DNA of 64,000 bases from an uncultured Bacillota bacterium (GTDB lineage: Bacteria > Bacillota > Clostridia > Lachnospirales > Lachnospiraceae). Positions 42,610 through 51,079 of the stretch are shown here, one piece after another. Each line of letters starts with the position of its first letter. The stretch's first letter is position 1. The position numbers and the translations under genes were made by a program. Below the pieces are notes generated by a model that worked only from the letters and a program-made list of their open reading frames with translations, was not told the origin of the DNA and ran no database searches. The DNA lies in the NCBI GenBank assembly GCA_949291945.1, contig CASEXH010000001.1, positions 62,001 through 126,000 of the forward strand. Direction: 5' to 3'.

Positions 42610-43416
42610 TTATTTATCCAGTTCTTTGTGGGCCTGGTCCACGGTTGCGTTTATATCTATGTTTCCGTCCTGGGGAAGTCCATTGCACTTCTTCTGAAGA
42701 TAAAGGAGGTACTCAATATTTCCCTCCGGTCCTTTGATGGGAGAATACTCCAGATTCAGAAGGGCAAAGCCTGTTTCCGAAGCAAAGGAGGTGATCTTTT
42801 CAATGACCTCCCGATGGACTGCCGGGTCCCGGACTACTCCTTTTTTCCCTACTTTTTCTCTTCCTGCTTCAAACTGAGGCTTGATAAGGCAGACCACCTG
42901 TCCCTGCTCCTTCAACAGTTCATAAACAGGCGGCAAAACCTTGGTCAGAGAAATAAAGGACACGTCAATGGAGGAAAAATCTGCCTTTTCTCCGATGTCC
43001 TCAGGTGTCACGTACCGGATATTGGTCTTCTCCATACAGACTACTCTGGGGTCATTGCGCAGCTTCCAGTCTAACTGCCCGTGCCCCACATCTATGGCAT
43101 AGACCTTCACCGCCCCGTTCTGAAGCATGCAGTCAGTAAAGCCCCCTGTAGAAGACCCCACGTCCATACAGACACAGCCTTCCAGACTCAGCCCGAAATG
43201 GGTCATGGCCTTTTCCAGCTTCAGCCCTCCCCGGCTTACATATTTTAAAGTATTTCCTCTAACCTCGATCTGTACCGTATCAGGAAACATAGTGCCTGCT
43301 TTATCTTCCTTCTGATTATCTACAAATACGCTTCCTGCCATGATCACCGCCTTAGCCTTCTCTCTGGAAGCTGCCAGGCCCCGTTTCACCAGCAGGACGT
43401 CCAGACGTTCCTTCAT
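42610..43416 (-). CDS. tlyA: TlyA-family rRNA (cytidine-2'-O)-methyltransferase
   Basis: A 268-residue protein. The N-terminal S4 RNA-binding domain (about 1-62: ERLDVLLVKRGLAASREKAKAVIMAGSVFVD) is followed by an FtsJ-like methyltransferase domain with the SAM motif CMDVGSSTGGFTDCMLQNGA, DVGHGQLDWKLR, and DFSSIDVSFISLTKVLP with the catalytic acid. It is the YqxC type found after dxs in Bacillus. 2'-O-methylation of rRNA by TlyA is known in mycobacteria; some homologues are called haemolysins without good reason. It starts on the base after the dxs stop. Confidence 0.93.
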   Translation of the reverse strand: MKERLDVLLVKRGLAASREKAKAVIMAGSVFVDNQKEDKAGTMFPDTVQIEVRGNTLKYVSRGGLKLEKAMTHFGLSLEGCVCMDVGSSTGGFTDCMLQNGAVKVYAIDVGHGQLDWKLRNDPRVVCMEKTNIRYVTPEDIGEKADFSSIDVSFISLTKVLPPVYELLKEQGQVVCLIKPQFEAGREKVGKKGVVRDPAVHREVIEKITSFASETGFALLNLEYSPIKGPEGNIEYLLYLQKKCNGLPQDGNIDINATVDQAHKELDK

Positions 43417-45273
43417 TTATCTGGCCTCCTTGATCTTCTCAAAAATAGATACCGGGTCCAGTCCCAGTTTTTCTTTAAGTTTTTCCGGATTTCCATGTTC
43501 TATGAATTGGTCCGGCACTGCGAAAATAAGCACCCGGACCTTTGGATGATTCTTTCTCATGTAATCCGCTACTGCCATGCCGAAACCTCCCGACTTCACA
43601 TTCTCTTCCATGGTCACCAGAAGGCTGTGTTTTTCTGCCAGACGATCCAGCATCTTTTCATCCAGCGGCTTTACAAACCTGGCATTGATCAAGGTGGGAT
43701 CTTCTCCCTCCTCTTTCAGCAGCCGGTATACCTCTTCTCCTGTCTTTACCATACTTCCCACAGGTAAAAGAGCAATCTTTTCTCCTTCAAAGAGGATCTC
43801 GCTGCGTCCCAGGACAATAGGTGTCCGGAACTCTTCCAGGCCGTCATAGGCCTCTCCCTTAGGATAACGGATAGCCACGGGCCCCTGGTATTTTACTGCA
43901 AACTTGAGCATGTCCGAAAGCTCCCATTTGTTTTTTGGAGCCATCACGGTCATATTGGGGATCATAGACAGATAAGTCAGGTCAAAGCAGCCCTGATGTG
44001 TCTCCCCATCGCTGCCTACCAGTCCCGCCCGGTCCACCGCAAAGATCACATGGAGGTTCTGGATGCATACATCTTCGATGATCTGATCAATGGCTCTTTG
44101 GAGAAAAGAAGAGTATACTGCCACCACCGGGATCATCCCTCCCAGGGCCAATCCTGCAGCAAAGGTTACGGCGTGTGCCTCAGCGATGCCCACATCAAAG
44201 AAACGGTCCGGAAACATATTCCGAAATCTTTTCAGTCCGGTTCCGTCGGGCATTGCCGCTGTGATAGCCACTACTTTTTCCTCCCGATCTCCGAACTTCC
44301 TCATAACCGTTGAAAAAATATCGGTATAATTGGCCTTTCCGTGATTGTTTAAAGGAATCCCATGTTCCAGGTCAAATGCCGCTGTGCCGTGGAATCTGGC
44401 CGGGTGCCGCATAGCCGGCTCATAGCCCCTGCCCTTTTCGGTTTTGACATGAACCAGCACCGGCCCCTGAATCCTTCTGGCCTCCTGAAATACCTGGATC
44501 ATTCTGCTACAGTCGTGGCCGTTCACCGGTCCCAGATAAGTAATGCCCATATCCTCGAAAAACATCCCCGGAATGATCAGACGTTTCATGCTATCCTTGG
44601 CTTTATGAATCTTTTTTACAGTAGCCGGACCAATGCCGGGAATTTTATTCAGTCCTTTTTTCACTCCTGTTTTCAGATCATTATAGCTGTCAGCGGTCCG
44701 CAGATTTCCCAGATAGCTGGAAATCCCTCCCACATTTTTTGAAATGGACATCTCATTATCATTCAGTACAATAATAAAATTTGATTTTAACTGAGAAGCA
44801 TTGTTTAAAGCCTCGTAAGCCATCCCTCCGGTCAGGGCTCCATCCCCGATTACAGAGACCACCTGATAATTTTCTTTATTCAGCTCCCTGGCACATACAT
44901 ATCCCATTCCTGCAGAGATAGAAGTAGAACTGTGACCTGTGTCAAAAGCATCGCAGGGACTCTCGCTCCTCTTGGGGAAACCGCTCATTCCTCCCAGCAT
45001 ACGCAGATGGTCAAATCCCTCTTTCCTTCCGGTCAGAATCTTATGAGTATAAGACTGATGGCCCACATCCCAGATGATCTTATCCTGTGGAAGCTGGAAC
45101 ACATAGTGAAGAGCCATAGTCAATTCTACCGCTCCCAAATTGGAGGCAAGATGTCCCCCAGTCCTGCTTAAATGCTCCAGAAGAAAGGTACGGATCTCCC
45201 CTGCCAGCTTTGGCAGCTCCTCCACAGGGATATTCTTTATATCATTTTCTTTCTTAATCTCATCTAACAGCAT
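43417..45273 (-). CDS. dxs: 1-deoxy-D-xylulose-5-phosphate synthase
   Basis: A 618-residue thiamine-diphosphate enzyme, first step of the MEP isoprenoid pathway. Seen: GGHLASNLGAVELTMALHYVF, the catalytic His region VGHQSYTHKILTG, the ThDP-binding GDGALTGGMAYEALNNAS, DNEMSISKNVGG, VGIAEAHAVTFAAGLA, DRAGLVGSDGETHQGCFDL, and the transketolase C-domain. The ATG at 45273 has AGAGGTG eight bases upstream and lies 14 bp after ispA. dxs next to ispA links precursor supply with prenyl chain elongation. Confidence 0.97.
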   Translation of the reverse strand: MLLDEIKKENDIKNIPVEELPKLAGEIRTFLLEHLSRTGGHLASNLGAVELTMALHYVFQLPQDKIIWDVGHQSYTHKILTGRKEGFDHLRMLGGMSGFPKRSESPCDAFDTGHSSTSISAGMGYVCARELNKENYQVVSVIGDGALTGGMAYEALNNASQLKSNFIIVLNDNEMSISKNVGGISSYLGNLRTADSYNDLKTGVKKGLNKIPGIGPATVKKIHKAKDSMKRLIIPGMFFEDMGITYLGPVNGHDCSRMIQVFQEARRIQGPVLVHVKTEKGRGYEPAMRHPARFHGTAAFDLEHGIPLNNHGKANYTDIFSTVMRKFGDREEKVVAITAAMPDGTGLKRFRNMFPDRFFDVGIAEAHAVTFAAGLALGGMIPVVAVYSSFLQRAIDQIIEDVCIQNLHVIFAVDRAGLVGSDGETHQGCFDLTYLSMIPNMTVMAPKNKWELSDMLKFAVKYQGPVAIRYPKGEAYDGLEEFRTPIVLGRSEILFEGEKIALLPVGSMVKTGEEVYRLLKEEGEDPTLINARFVKPLDEKMLDRLAEKHSLLVTMEENVKSGGFGMAVADYMRKNHPKVRVLIFAVPDQFIEHGNPEKLKEKLGLDPVSIFEKIKEAR

Positions 45274-45286
45274 CCGCTATGCACCT

Positions 45287-46177
45287 CTATTTTCTGCGGG
45301 TACAAAGGAAGAGGAACAGTTCCCTTAAAAATTCCTTGTCCCCCGGAAAACCGGAGAGCAGTTCCAGGGCCTCCCCTGTAAGTCTCTCTACCTCCTGTCC
45401 CGCTTTTTCCATTCCTTCCAGCGTAACATACGTTGTCTTGTGATTTTTCTCATCGCTTCCCACAGACTTTCCAAGCTCTTCCTGGTCCCCTGTAACATCC
45501 AGGATATCGTCCTGGATCTGAAAGGCCAGACCGATATACCTGCCCATGGTCTCAATCTCTTTCAATTCTTCGGCTCCTGCCAGAACCGCTCCCGCCATAA
45601 GGGAAGCTTCTATAAGGGCCGAGGTCTTATTCACATAAATATAATCCAGCAGTTCTCTTTTCAAAGGCCTGCCGTCATTTTCCACATCTACGCTCTGTCC
45701 CCCCAGCATGCCCCGGATCCCGGTCTTTTCTGCCAGGATCTGGAGGGCTTTGGCTGTTCTCTCCATCTCCCGGGAATTTTTTGCCAGAGAAAAACCTTTA
45801 AGCGCCGTCTCATATGCATAATTCAGCAGAGCGTCTCCTGCCAGGATCGCTGCGGATTCTCCGAATACGATATGGGTGGTCTTCTTTCCCCTGCGGTATT
45901 CGTCATTGTCAATAGCAGGAAGATCGTCATGGATCAGGGAATGGGTATGAATCATCTCAATGGCTGCCATAAAAGGCTCCGCCAGTTCTTCCTGTCCCCC
46001 GAAGATGTGATACATCTCTCCCAGGAAAACAGGCCGCAGACGTTTCCCCCCTGCTTCCATACTGTAATTCATGGCTTTTATGAGATTTTTTGAAAATCCC
46101 TCTTCTGCAGGAAGATATTTCCGGATCACCTGTTCTGCCCTGCAGGTTCTCTTTTCCAATTCTTCTTTAAAATTCAC
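45287..46177 (-). CDS. ispA: Farnesyl (or geranyl) diphosphate synthase
   Basis: A 296-residue polyprenyl synthase. The first Asp-rich motif is in HDDLPAIDNDEYRRGKKTTH and the second in FQIQDDILDVTGD. GGKRLRPV, MLGGQSVD and EKNHKTTYVTLEG are the other usual sites. It condenses IPP with allylic diphosphates to C15 for undecaprenyl and quinone synthesis. The start is GTG at 46177, 11 bases inside the end of xseB. It is part of xseA-xseB-ispA-dxs. Confidence 0.95.
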   Translation of the reverse strand: MNFKEELEKRTCRAEQVIRKYLPAEEGFSKNLIKAMNYSMEAGGKRLRPVFLGEMYHIFGGQEELAEPFMAAIEMIHTHSLIHDDLPAIDNDEYRRGKKTTHIVFGESAAILAGDALLNYAYETALKGFSLAKNSREMERTAKALQILAEKTGIRGMLGGQSVDVENDGRPLKRELLDYIYVNKTSALIEASLMAGAVLAGAEELKEIETMGRYIGLAFQIQDDILDVTGDQEELGKSVGSDEKNHKTTYVTLEGMEKAGQEVERLTGEALELLSGFPGDKEFLRELFLFLCTRRK

Positions 46178-46391
46178 TTAGTTCACCATCTTCATTTACT
46201 TTCAACATTTTTTTCTCAACGGTATCGATCTTTTTGCTGCACTGCTTTAAAAGATCCATGCCTTTCTGGTACATGGCAAAGGACTCTTCCAGAGAAATAT
46301 CCCTGCTCTCCAGCTTTTCCACAATACCATCCAGCTCCTTTAAGGATTCCTCAATGGTGGTTTCCTGCCCGTTATTTTCTGTCCGGTCCAT
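46167..46391 (-). CDS. xseB: Exodeoxyribonuclease VII small subunit
   Basis: A 74-residue helical hairpin protein with the family core TIEESLKELDGIVEKLESRDISLEESFAMYQKGMDLLKQC. It pairs with XseA to make the single-strand-specific nuclease. It overlaps both neighbours: its start lies 20 bases inside xseA and its end 11 bases inside ispA, so translational coupling is likely. Confidence 0.95.
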   Translation of the reverse strand: MDRTENNGQETTIEESLKELDGIVEKLESRDISLEESFAMYQKGMDLLKQCSKKIDTVEKKMLKVNEDGELSEF

Positions 46392-47604
46392 TTCCTGTAT
46401 TCCTCTCTTCTCTTTTTTTGCTCTTTACTTCTGTCTCCAGTGTTCCGTCTGTAACACGGATCAGCAGTCTGTCCCCGATCTCAGCCTGAGAAATGCTGGT
46501 GACTCCATGACCCTGTCCGTCTTCCACATAGGAAAATCCCTGATTCAGCTTATCCAGAGGGGACAGTCCCTTCATCCGCTCAATATAAATGTTCAGCCGC
46601 TGTCTTGCCAGATAGATCTGATTTCTCATGGCGTTTTCCAGTTTTCCCTCACAGTCCATCAGGTGGGTCCGCATCTCCTGGATCCTGTAGCTGGGGCTTC
46701 CATGTTCCAGCCGGGTCTGATAATATTTCAGATTCTGCCGCAGGATCAGCAGACGGTTTTCCATGGCCCGGTCCATTTTCTGCCGGTAATTTCCCAGGGT
46801 ATCAAAAAAGGTCCGGATATCCGCTACCGCCAGCTCCGCCGCTCCGGAAGGAGTAGGCACCCGCAGATCCGCCACATAATCTGCAATGGTGGTATCTGTC
46901 TCATGCCCTACAGCAGAGATCACCGGCGTTTGGCACTGGAAAATAGCCCGGGCTACTGCTTCTTCGTTAAAGGCCCAGAGATCTTCTATGGAGCCTCCGC
47001 CTCTTCCTACAATTATAACATCTACGCCCAGTCTGTCCAGGGTCTGAATTCCCTTTACAATGCTCTGTACGGCCCCTTCTCCCTGGACAAGAGCAGGATA
47101 AAGGATCAGCTGTACATAAGGGTTCCTCCTCCCTGCAATGTTCCGGATGTCCTGGATGGCCGCCCCGGTAGGCGCAGTGACCACGCCGATCTTCCCGGCG
47201 TATTTCGGGATAGGCTGCTTATATTCCTGGGCGAACATGCCCATCTCCTCCAGCTCTTTTTTCAGCGCCAGAAAGCGCTCATAAAGAAGCCCTGCCCCTT
47301 CCAGGGTGATCTCCCTGGCATAAAGCTGGTATTTCCCGTCCCGCTCATAGACACTGATACTTCCCCCGGCCACCACCCGGTCTCCGTTTTTCATGGGAAA
47401 AGCCAGGCCTTTTCTCTGTCCGGCAAACATCACACAGGCAATGGTCCCGGTCTCGTCTTTCAGAGAGAAATAAATATGCCCTGAAGTATGATACTTACAG
47501 TTAGATACCTCCCCCTTCACATAGATCCGGTTCAGCATAAAGTCCTGATTAAACATGTTTTTGATGTAGGCGTTTACCTGTCCTACGGAATAAATGCTAT
47601 TCAT
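46372..47604 (-). CDS. xseA: Exodeoxyribonuclease VII large subunit
   Basis: A 410-residue subunit. An N-terminal OB fold (YSVGQVNAYIKNMFNQDFMLNRIYVKGEVSNCKYHTSGHIYFSLKDE) is followed by the catalytic core with GVVTAPTGAAIQDI, VIIVGRGGGSIEDLWAFNEE, SAVGHETDTTIADYVADLRVPTPSGAAEL, and a C-terminal helical region that binds XseB. It degrades single-stranded DNA to acid-insoluble and then short oligonucleotides. It overlaps the nusB end by 4 bases. folD, which stands here in Bacillus, is absent. Confidence 0.96.
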   Translation of the reverse strand: MNSIYSVGQVNAYIKNMFNQDFMLNRIYVKGEVSNCKYHTSGHIYFSLKDETGTIACVMFAGQRKGLAFPMKNGDRVVAGGSISVYERDGKYQLYAREITLEGAGLLYERFLALKKELEEMGMFAQEYKQPIPKYAGKIGVVTAPTGAAIQDIRNIAGRRNPYVQLILYPALVQGEGAVQSIVKGIQTLDRLGVDVIIVGRGGGSIEDLWAFNEEAVARAIFQCQTPVISAVGHETDTTIADYVADLRVPTPSGAAELAVADIRTFFDTLGNYRQKMDRAMENRLLILRQNLKYYQTRLEHGSPSYRIQEMRTHLMDCEGKLENAMRNQIYLARQRLNIYIERMKGLSPLDKLNQGFSYVEDGQGHGVTSISQAEIGDRLLIRVTDGTLETEVKSKKREERNTGNGPDRK

Positions 47605-48008
47605 AGGGCCTCTCTTGCCACTTTTCCCAGGATTCCGTTAATAAAAGAAGCGGAATCCTCTCCTCCGAAGGTCTTTCCGATCTCTACAGCTTCGTTGATT
47701 GCCACTTTCACCGGAACGTCTTCATCATATTTCATTTCATACACTGCCAGACGAAGGATGTTCAGATCCACTCTGCCCATTCTTTTCGTCTTCCAGCCAG
47801 TGGATATTTCATTTAACAGCTGGTCGATCTCCTCCAGATGTTCCTGGATTTTCTTATATTTATCTTCCATATAGGCCTGTTCAGCCGGCGCAAGCTCCTC
47901 CATATTGTCGAAATATAATTTTATCTGCTCCGGCATCTCCGCCGCTTCATTAAACTCTCTTAAAAAAAGGAGTTTAAAGATATGTTCTCTCATCTCTCTT
48001 CTTCCCAT
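47601..48008 (-). CDS. nusB: Transcription antitermination factor NusB
   Basis: A 135-residue helical protein binding boxA RNA with S10 in rRNA antitermination. GRREMREHIFKLLFLREF at the start and LNILRLAVYEMKYDEDVPVKVAINEAVEIGKTFGGEDSASFINGILGKVAREAL at the end are typical. I chose the ATG at 48008, with GGAGG five bases upstream; the longer frame to 48086 runs through a terminator-like hairpin (48021-48053) and is not homologous. That hairpin ends just before its ribosome site. Confidence 0.95.
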   Translation of the reverse strand: MGRREMREHIFKLLFLREFNEAAEMPEQIKLYFDNMEELAPAEQAYMEDKYKKIQEHLEEIDQLLNEISTGWKTKRMGRVDLNILRLAVYEMKYDEDVPVKVAINEAVEIGKTFGGEDSASFINGILGKVAREAL

Positions 48009-48020
48009 AGTTTCCTCCTT

Positions 48021-48053
48021 AAAAAGAAAAGGTGCCTCTAAAAAAGACACCTT
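48021..48053 (-). terminator. Terminator-like hairpin between yqhY and nusB (attenuator candidate)
   Basis: Minus strand AAGGTGTC pairs with GGCACCTT (one G-T pair) over a loop of about 9 bases and is followed by TTCTTTTT; the nusB ribosome site comes directly after. There is no space for a promoter between it and nusB. Confidence 0.7.
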
Positions 48054-48094
48054 ACCTCTCTGCTCTTTTAGATGTTTACTTGTCAATGAACTAA

Positions 48095-48475
48095 TTATTT
48101 GGTCTTTTCGATCTCCACGCTGGCAATGCGCACGTTTACATCGGAGACAGTCAGACCGGTCATATTTTCAATGGCCGCCTTCACTCTCTCCTGGACAGTC
48201 TTGCTGGTCTCCAGAATGTTGTATCCGTATTTAATATTTAAAGCCAGATCCACACATACCACATCCTCCAGCACGTCTACTTTCACGCCTTTGGAAAGGT
48301 TCTTCATACCCAGCTTGCCTACCAGTTCGTTGGTAATATTTCCAGCCATGGAATCCACGCCCTCTACTTCTGTAGCAGCCAGTCCGGCGATGATAGCCAC
48401 TACCTCGTCAGCGATCTGTACTTCCCCCAGAGAGCCATTGTCATGGATCTTATATACGTTTCTGTCTTCCGCCAT
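48095..48475 (-). CDS. yqhY: Asp23/Gls24 family protein (YqhY-like)
   Basis: A 126-residue cytosolic protein of the Asp23 family: GEVQIADEVVAIIAGLAATEVEGVDSM, then NLSKGVKVDVLEDVVCVDLALNIKYGYNI and VKAAIENMTGLTVSDVNVRI. In Bacillus, YqhY sits at the same place, after the acetyl-CoA carboxylase genes accBC and before nusB, and affects fatty-acid synthesis control; here prfC is upstream instead. The ATG at 48475 has AGGAGG upstream. The leader contains a short stem ACAGGA-TATT-TCCTGT. Confidence 0.92.
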   Translation of the reverse strand: MAEDRNVYKIHDNGSLGEVQIADEVVAIIAGLAATEVEGVDSMAGNITNELVGKLGMKNLSKGVKVDVLEDVVCVDLALNIKYGYNILETSKTVQERVKAAIENMTGLTVSDVNVRIASVEIEKTK

Positions 48476-48510
48476 AATTTTACCTCCTAACAGGAAATAT
48501 CCTGTTTTAT

Positions 48511-48516
48511 ATTATA
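48511..48516 (-). promoter_or_regulatory. Extended -10 promoter of yqhY
   Basis: TTTGG-TATAAT (hexamer 48516-48511) has an extended TG but no good -35. It lies about 35 bases before the start and directly after the prfC terminator. Confidence 0.55.
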
Positions 48517-48535
48517 CCAAAAGCCATATGAAATT

Positions 48536-48574
48536 AAAAGCGGTTTTTTGCTTTTCCCGCAAAAAACCGCTTTT
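48536..48574 (-). terminator. Intrinsic terminator of prfC
   Basis: AAAAGCGGTTTTTTGC pairs perfectly with GCAAAAAACCGCTTTT (16 bp, 7-base loop), 12 bp after the prfC stop. Confidence 0.9.
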
Positions 48575-48585
48575 CTTTCCTGATT

Positions 48586-50178
48586 TCAGTTTTTAGAAAA
48601 TTCCGCAAGTCTTAAACCTTCATTTCTGTCAAGAGTCATTCCAATACTCCAGCTGTTGATAAACAGCAGCAGAGGATTGCCCTTTAAGTCCATCACTTTC
48701 TTCATATCGGAGGTGCCTGTGAGTTTCTTCACATCTACTTCTTCTTTATTTTCGATCCACCGGATATGCTCATAAGGCAGAGATTCCAGACGGATATCCA
48801 CATTGTACTCATTCTCCAGACGGTATTTCAGCACATCGAACTGAAGGACACCTACCACTCCTACAATGATCTCTTCCATACCACCCATGATCTCCTGGAA
48901 TATCTGGATAGCGCCTTCCTGGGCGATCTGGTTGATTCCTTTTACAAACTGTTTTCTCTTCATGCTGTCCAGAAGTCTTACTCTGGCAAAATGTTCCGGT
49001 GCAAAAGTAGGGATTCCTTCATACCGGATCTTTCTTCCCGGAGCGCAGACTGTATCGCCGATGGAGAAAATACCCGGATCGAACACGCCGATAATATCTC
49101 CTGCATAGGCCTCGTCAACCACATGCCGGTCCTGAGCCATCATCTGCTGGGGCTGGGAAAGACGCATCTTCTTATTCCCCTGGACATGATATACCTCTGC
49201 AGAGGCTTCAAATTTTCCGGAGCAGATCCGCATAAAAGCGATCCTGTCTCTGTGGTTCTTGTTCATATTAGCCTGGATCTTAAAAACAAAAGCAGAAAAA
49301 TCCGGATCCATAGGATCAACCTCTCCCTCATCGGACATTCTGGGAAGCGGAGAAGAAGTCATTTTCAGGAAATGTTTCAGGAAAGTCTCCACACCAAAAT
49401 TGGTCAGGGCAGATCCGAAGAACACCGGAGATAATTCTCCTTTGTCTACTTTTTCCTGATCAAATTCTGCGCTGGCCCCGTCTAAAAGTTCGATCTCTTC
49501 TAAGAGCTGTTCCTTCTGATCAGGATCGATCACCTGATCCAGTCTTTCTTCCTCAATGCCTATTTCTTTCTCAATACCTTCCCTGGTACCTTTCATGGTA
49601 TCGGAAAAGGTCAGCACCTTCCTGGTCTCCCGGTCATAAACGCCACGAAATTTCTTTCCGGAACCGATGGGCCAGTTAATGGGACAGGTTGGGATCCCCA
49701 GCTCTTTTTCAATATCGTCTAACAGATCAAAGGTATCGTTGGCGTCCCGGTCCATCTTATTGATAAAAGTAAAGATGGGGATATGCCGCATGGCGCATAC
49801 CTTGAAAAGTTTTCTGGTCTGGGCCTCCACGCCTTTGGAAGCATCAATGACCATGACCGCAGAGTCTGCGGCCATAAGGGTACGGTAGGTATCTTCTGAG
49901 AAGTCCTGATGTCCCGGAGTATCCAATATGTTTATACAGTAACCGTCATAGTTAAACTGCAGCACAGAGGAGGTTACGGAAATACCTCTCTCCTTTTCAA
50001 TCTCCATCCAGTCGGAAACCGCATGGCGGGCGGTGGCCTTTCCTTTCACGCTTCCTGCCAGATTGATAGCCCCTCCGTAGAGGAGGAATTTTTCCGTCAG
50101 CGTGGTCTTTCCGGCATCCGGATGAGAAATAATTGCAAATGTACGTCTTTTTGATATTTCTTTCGTATAGTCAGCCAC
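48586..50178 (-). CDS. prfC: Peptide chain release factor 3
   Basis: A 530-residue translational GTPase that recycles RF1/RF2. G1 SHPDAGKTTLTEKFLLYGGAI, G2 near RGISVTSSV, G3 ILDTPGHQDF, G4 FINKMDRD, then the RF3 middle and C-terminal domains (DPDFSAFVFKIQANMNKNHRDRIAFMRICSGKF and AQEGAIQIFQEI). The start is GTG at 50178 with GGAGGG upstream. It has its own promoter and terminator. It lies between spoIIIAH and yqhY, the place of accBC in Bacillus. Confidence 0.96.
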   Translation of the reverse strand: MADYTKEISKRRTFAIISHPDAGKTTLTEKFLLYGGAINLAGSVKGKATARHAVSDWMEIEKERGISVTSSVLQFNYDGYCINILDTPGHQDFSEDTYRTLMAADSAVMVIDASKGVEAQTRKLFKVCAMRHIPIFTFINKMDRDANDTFDLLDDIEKELGIPTCPINWPIGSGKKFRGVYDRETRKVLTFSDTMKGTREGIEKEIGIEEERLDQVIDPDQKEQLLEEIELLDGASAEFDQEKVDKGELSPVFFGSALTNFGVETFLKHFLKMTSSPLPRMSDEGEVDPMDPDFSAFVFKIQANMNKNHRDRIAFMRICSGKFEASAEVYHVQGNKKMRLSQPQQMMAQDRHVVDEAYAGDIIGVFDPGIFSIGDTVCAPGRKIRYEGIPTFAPEHFARVRLLDSMKRKQFVKGINQIAQEGAIQIFQEIMGGMEEIIVGVVGVLQFDVLKYRLENEYNVDIRLESLPYEHIRWIENKEEVDVKKLTGTSDMKKVMDLKGNPLLLFINSWSIGMTLDRNEGLRLAEFSKN

Positions 50179-50238
50179 AGTTGGCCCTCCTTCTCTATAT
50201 TAAAGGTAATATGATCTCCAAAATTGCACACTGACGCT

Positions 50239-50268
50239 ATTGTAGTATACCCTTTTGGAGGTTGTCAA
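50239..50268 (-). promoter_or_regulatory. Promoter of prfC
   Basis: Minus strand TTGACA (50268-50263), 18-base spacer, TACAAT (50244-50239). No terminator separates it from spoIIIAH. Confidence 0.75.
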
Positions 50269-50275
50269 GGGGCTT

Positions 50276-51067
50276 TTACTCATTTCCCTGGGTTCCGTCT
50301 TCCAGAGGCGTGATCACAATATTCTCCACAGGAACGCTGGTTTTCCGTTTTACAATATCTTCGATCTGGGCTCTGCTGGCATCCTCCATATAAGCCTGAG
50401 GTACGATCACATCAGCGCTGTCTCCGGTAAGGTTCACCACTACGTCTGTAAAGCCCTGGGCTTCTAAAAGAAGCTCTGCTGCTTCTTCCTGCTCCGCCAT
50501 ATCGGTCATATCCACCATAGAATTTACCGCTTCCTGCTTCTGATCGTCACCTAAGTTTTCATTATTGATGATTTCCAGAAGAGTCTCCTTATTGGCAGAG
50601 CGGACCTGCTCTCTGCTGACCTTTGCCTGTGCAGCAAAATTTGAAGCTCCGGTAAGGACCGCCTCTCCGGGAGTTTCTGTCTGAGAAGCATCTGTCTGGG
50701 AAGCATCTGCGGTATCTGTTCCCTCCTGGGCCTCTACATTCTGGCTTTCTGTTTCATTGGTCTCTGTTTCCTGGGCAGTTTCTCCCTCGTCCGTTCCCTG
50801 GGTCTGGTCCCCTTCTTTCCCTGCCTGGCTGTTTTCTTCCAAAAGAGCCGTCTCATCTGTCAGATCGTAGTCCAGGCTGTCGATTTCTTCTACGATCCCT
50901 TCTGTGTCGGAAGCTGCAGCGGCAGTGTCCTCCCCGTTACTTCCCAGGTCTTCCAGTGCGCTGTCCATTCCCAGATGGTTATCTGAATAATTAATGTATC
51001 CCGCCACAGCGATCATAATAGCCAGAGCCGTAATGATAACCTGATTTTTCTTGAAGATTTTTTTCAT
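50276..51067 (-). CDS. spoIIIAH: Stage III sporulation protein AH
   Basis: A 263-residue protein with one N-terminal transmembrane helix (about 11-27), a long acidic, Gln/Thr-rich linker (about 35-135, with ADASQTDASQTETPGE), and the YscJ/FliF-like C-terminal domain (about 145-263). In the mother-cell membrane it meets SpoIIQ of the forespore and forms the ring of the feeding-tube channel. I prefer the ATG at 51067, nine bases from GGAG; the ATG at 51073 is only three bases from it. It is the last gene of the spoIIIA operon. Confidence 0.94.
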   Translation of the reverse strand: MKKIFKKNQVIITALAIMIAVAGYINYSDNHLGMDSALEDLGSNGEDTAAAASDTEGIVEEIDSLDYDLTDETALLEENSQAGKEGDQTQGTDEGETAQETETNETESQNVEAQEGTDTADASQTDASQTETPGEAVLTGASNFAAQAKVSREQVRSANKETLLEIINNENLGDDQKQEAVNSMVDMTDMAEQEEAAELLLEAQGFTDVVVNLTGDSADVIVPQAYMEDASRAQIEDIVKRKTSVPVENIVITPLEDGTQGNE

Positions 51068-51079
51068 AGACATTCTCTC

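Noticed and set aside
46234..47484. Open frame of 416 codons on the plus strand opposite xseA
   Set aside because: It is a mirror of the xseA codon pattern; the product has no family resemblance and the opposite strand is clearly coding.
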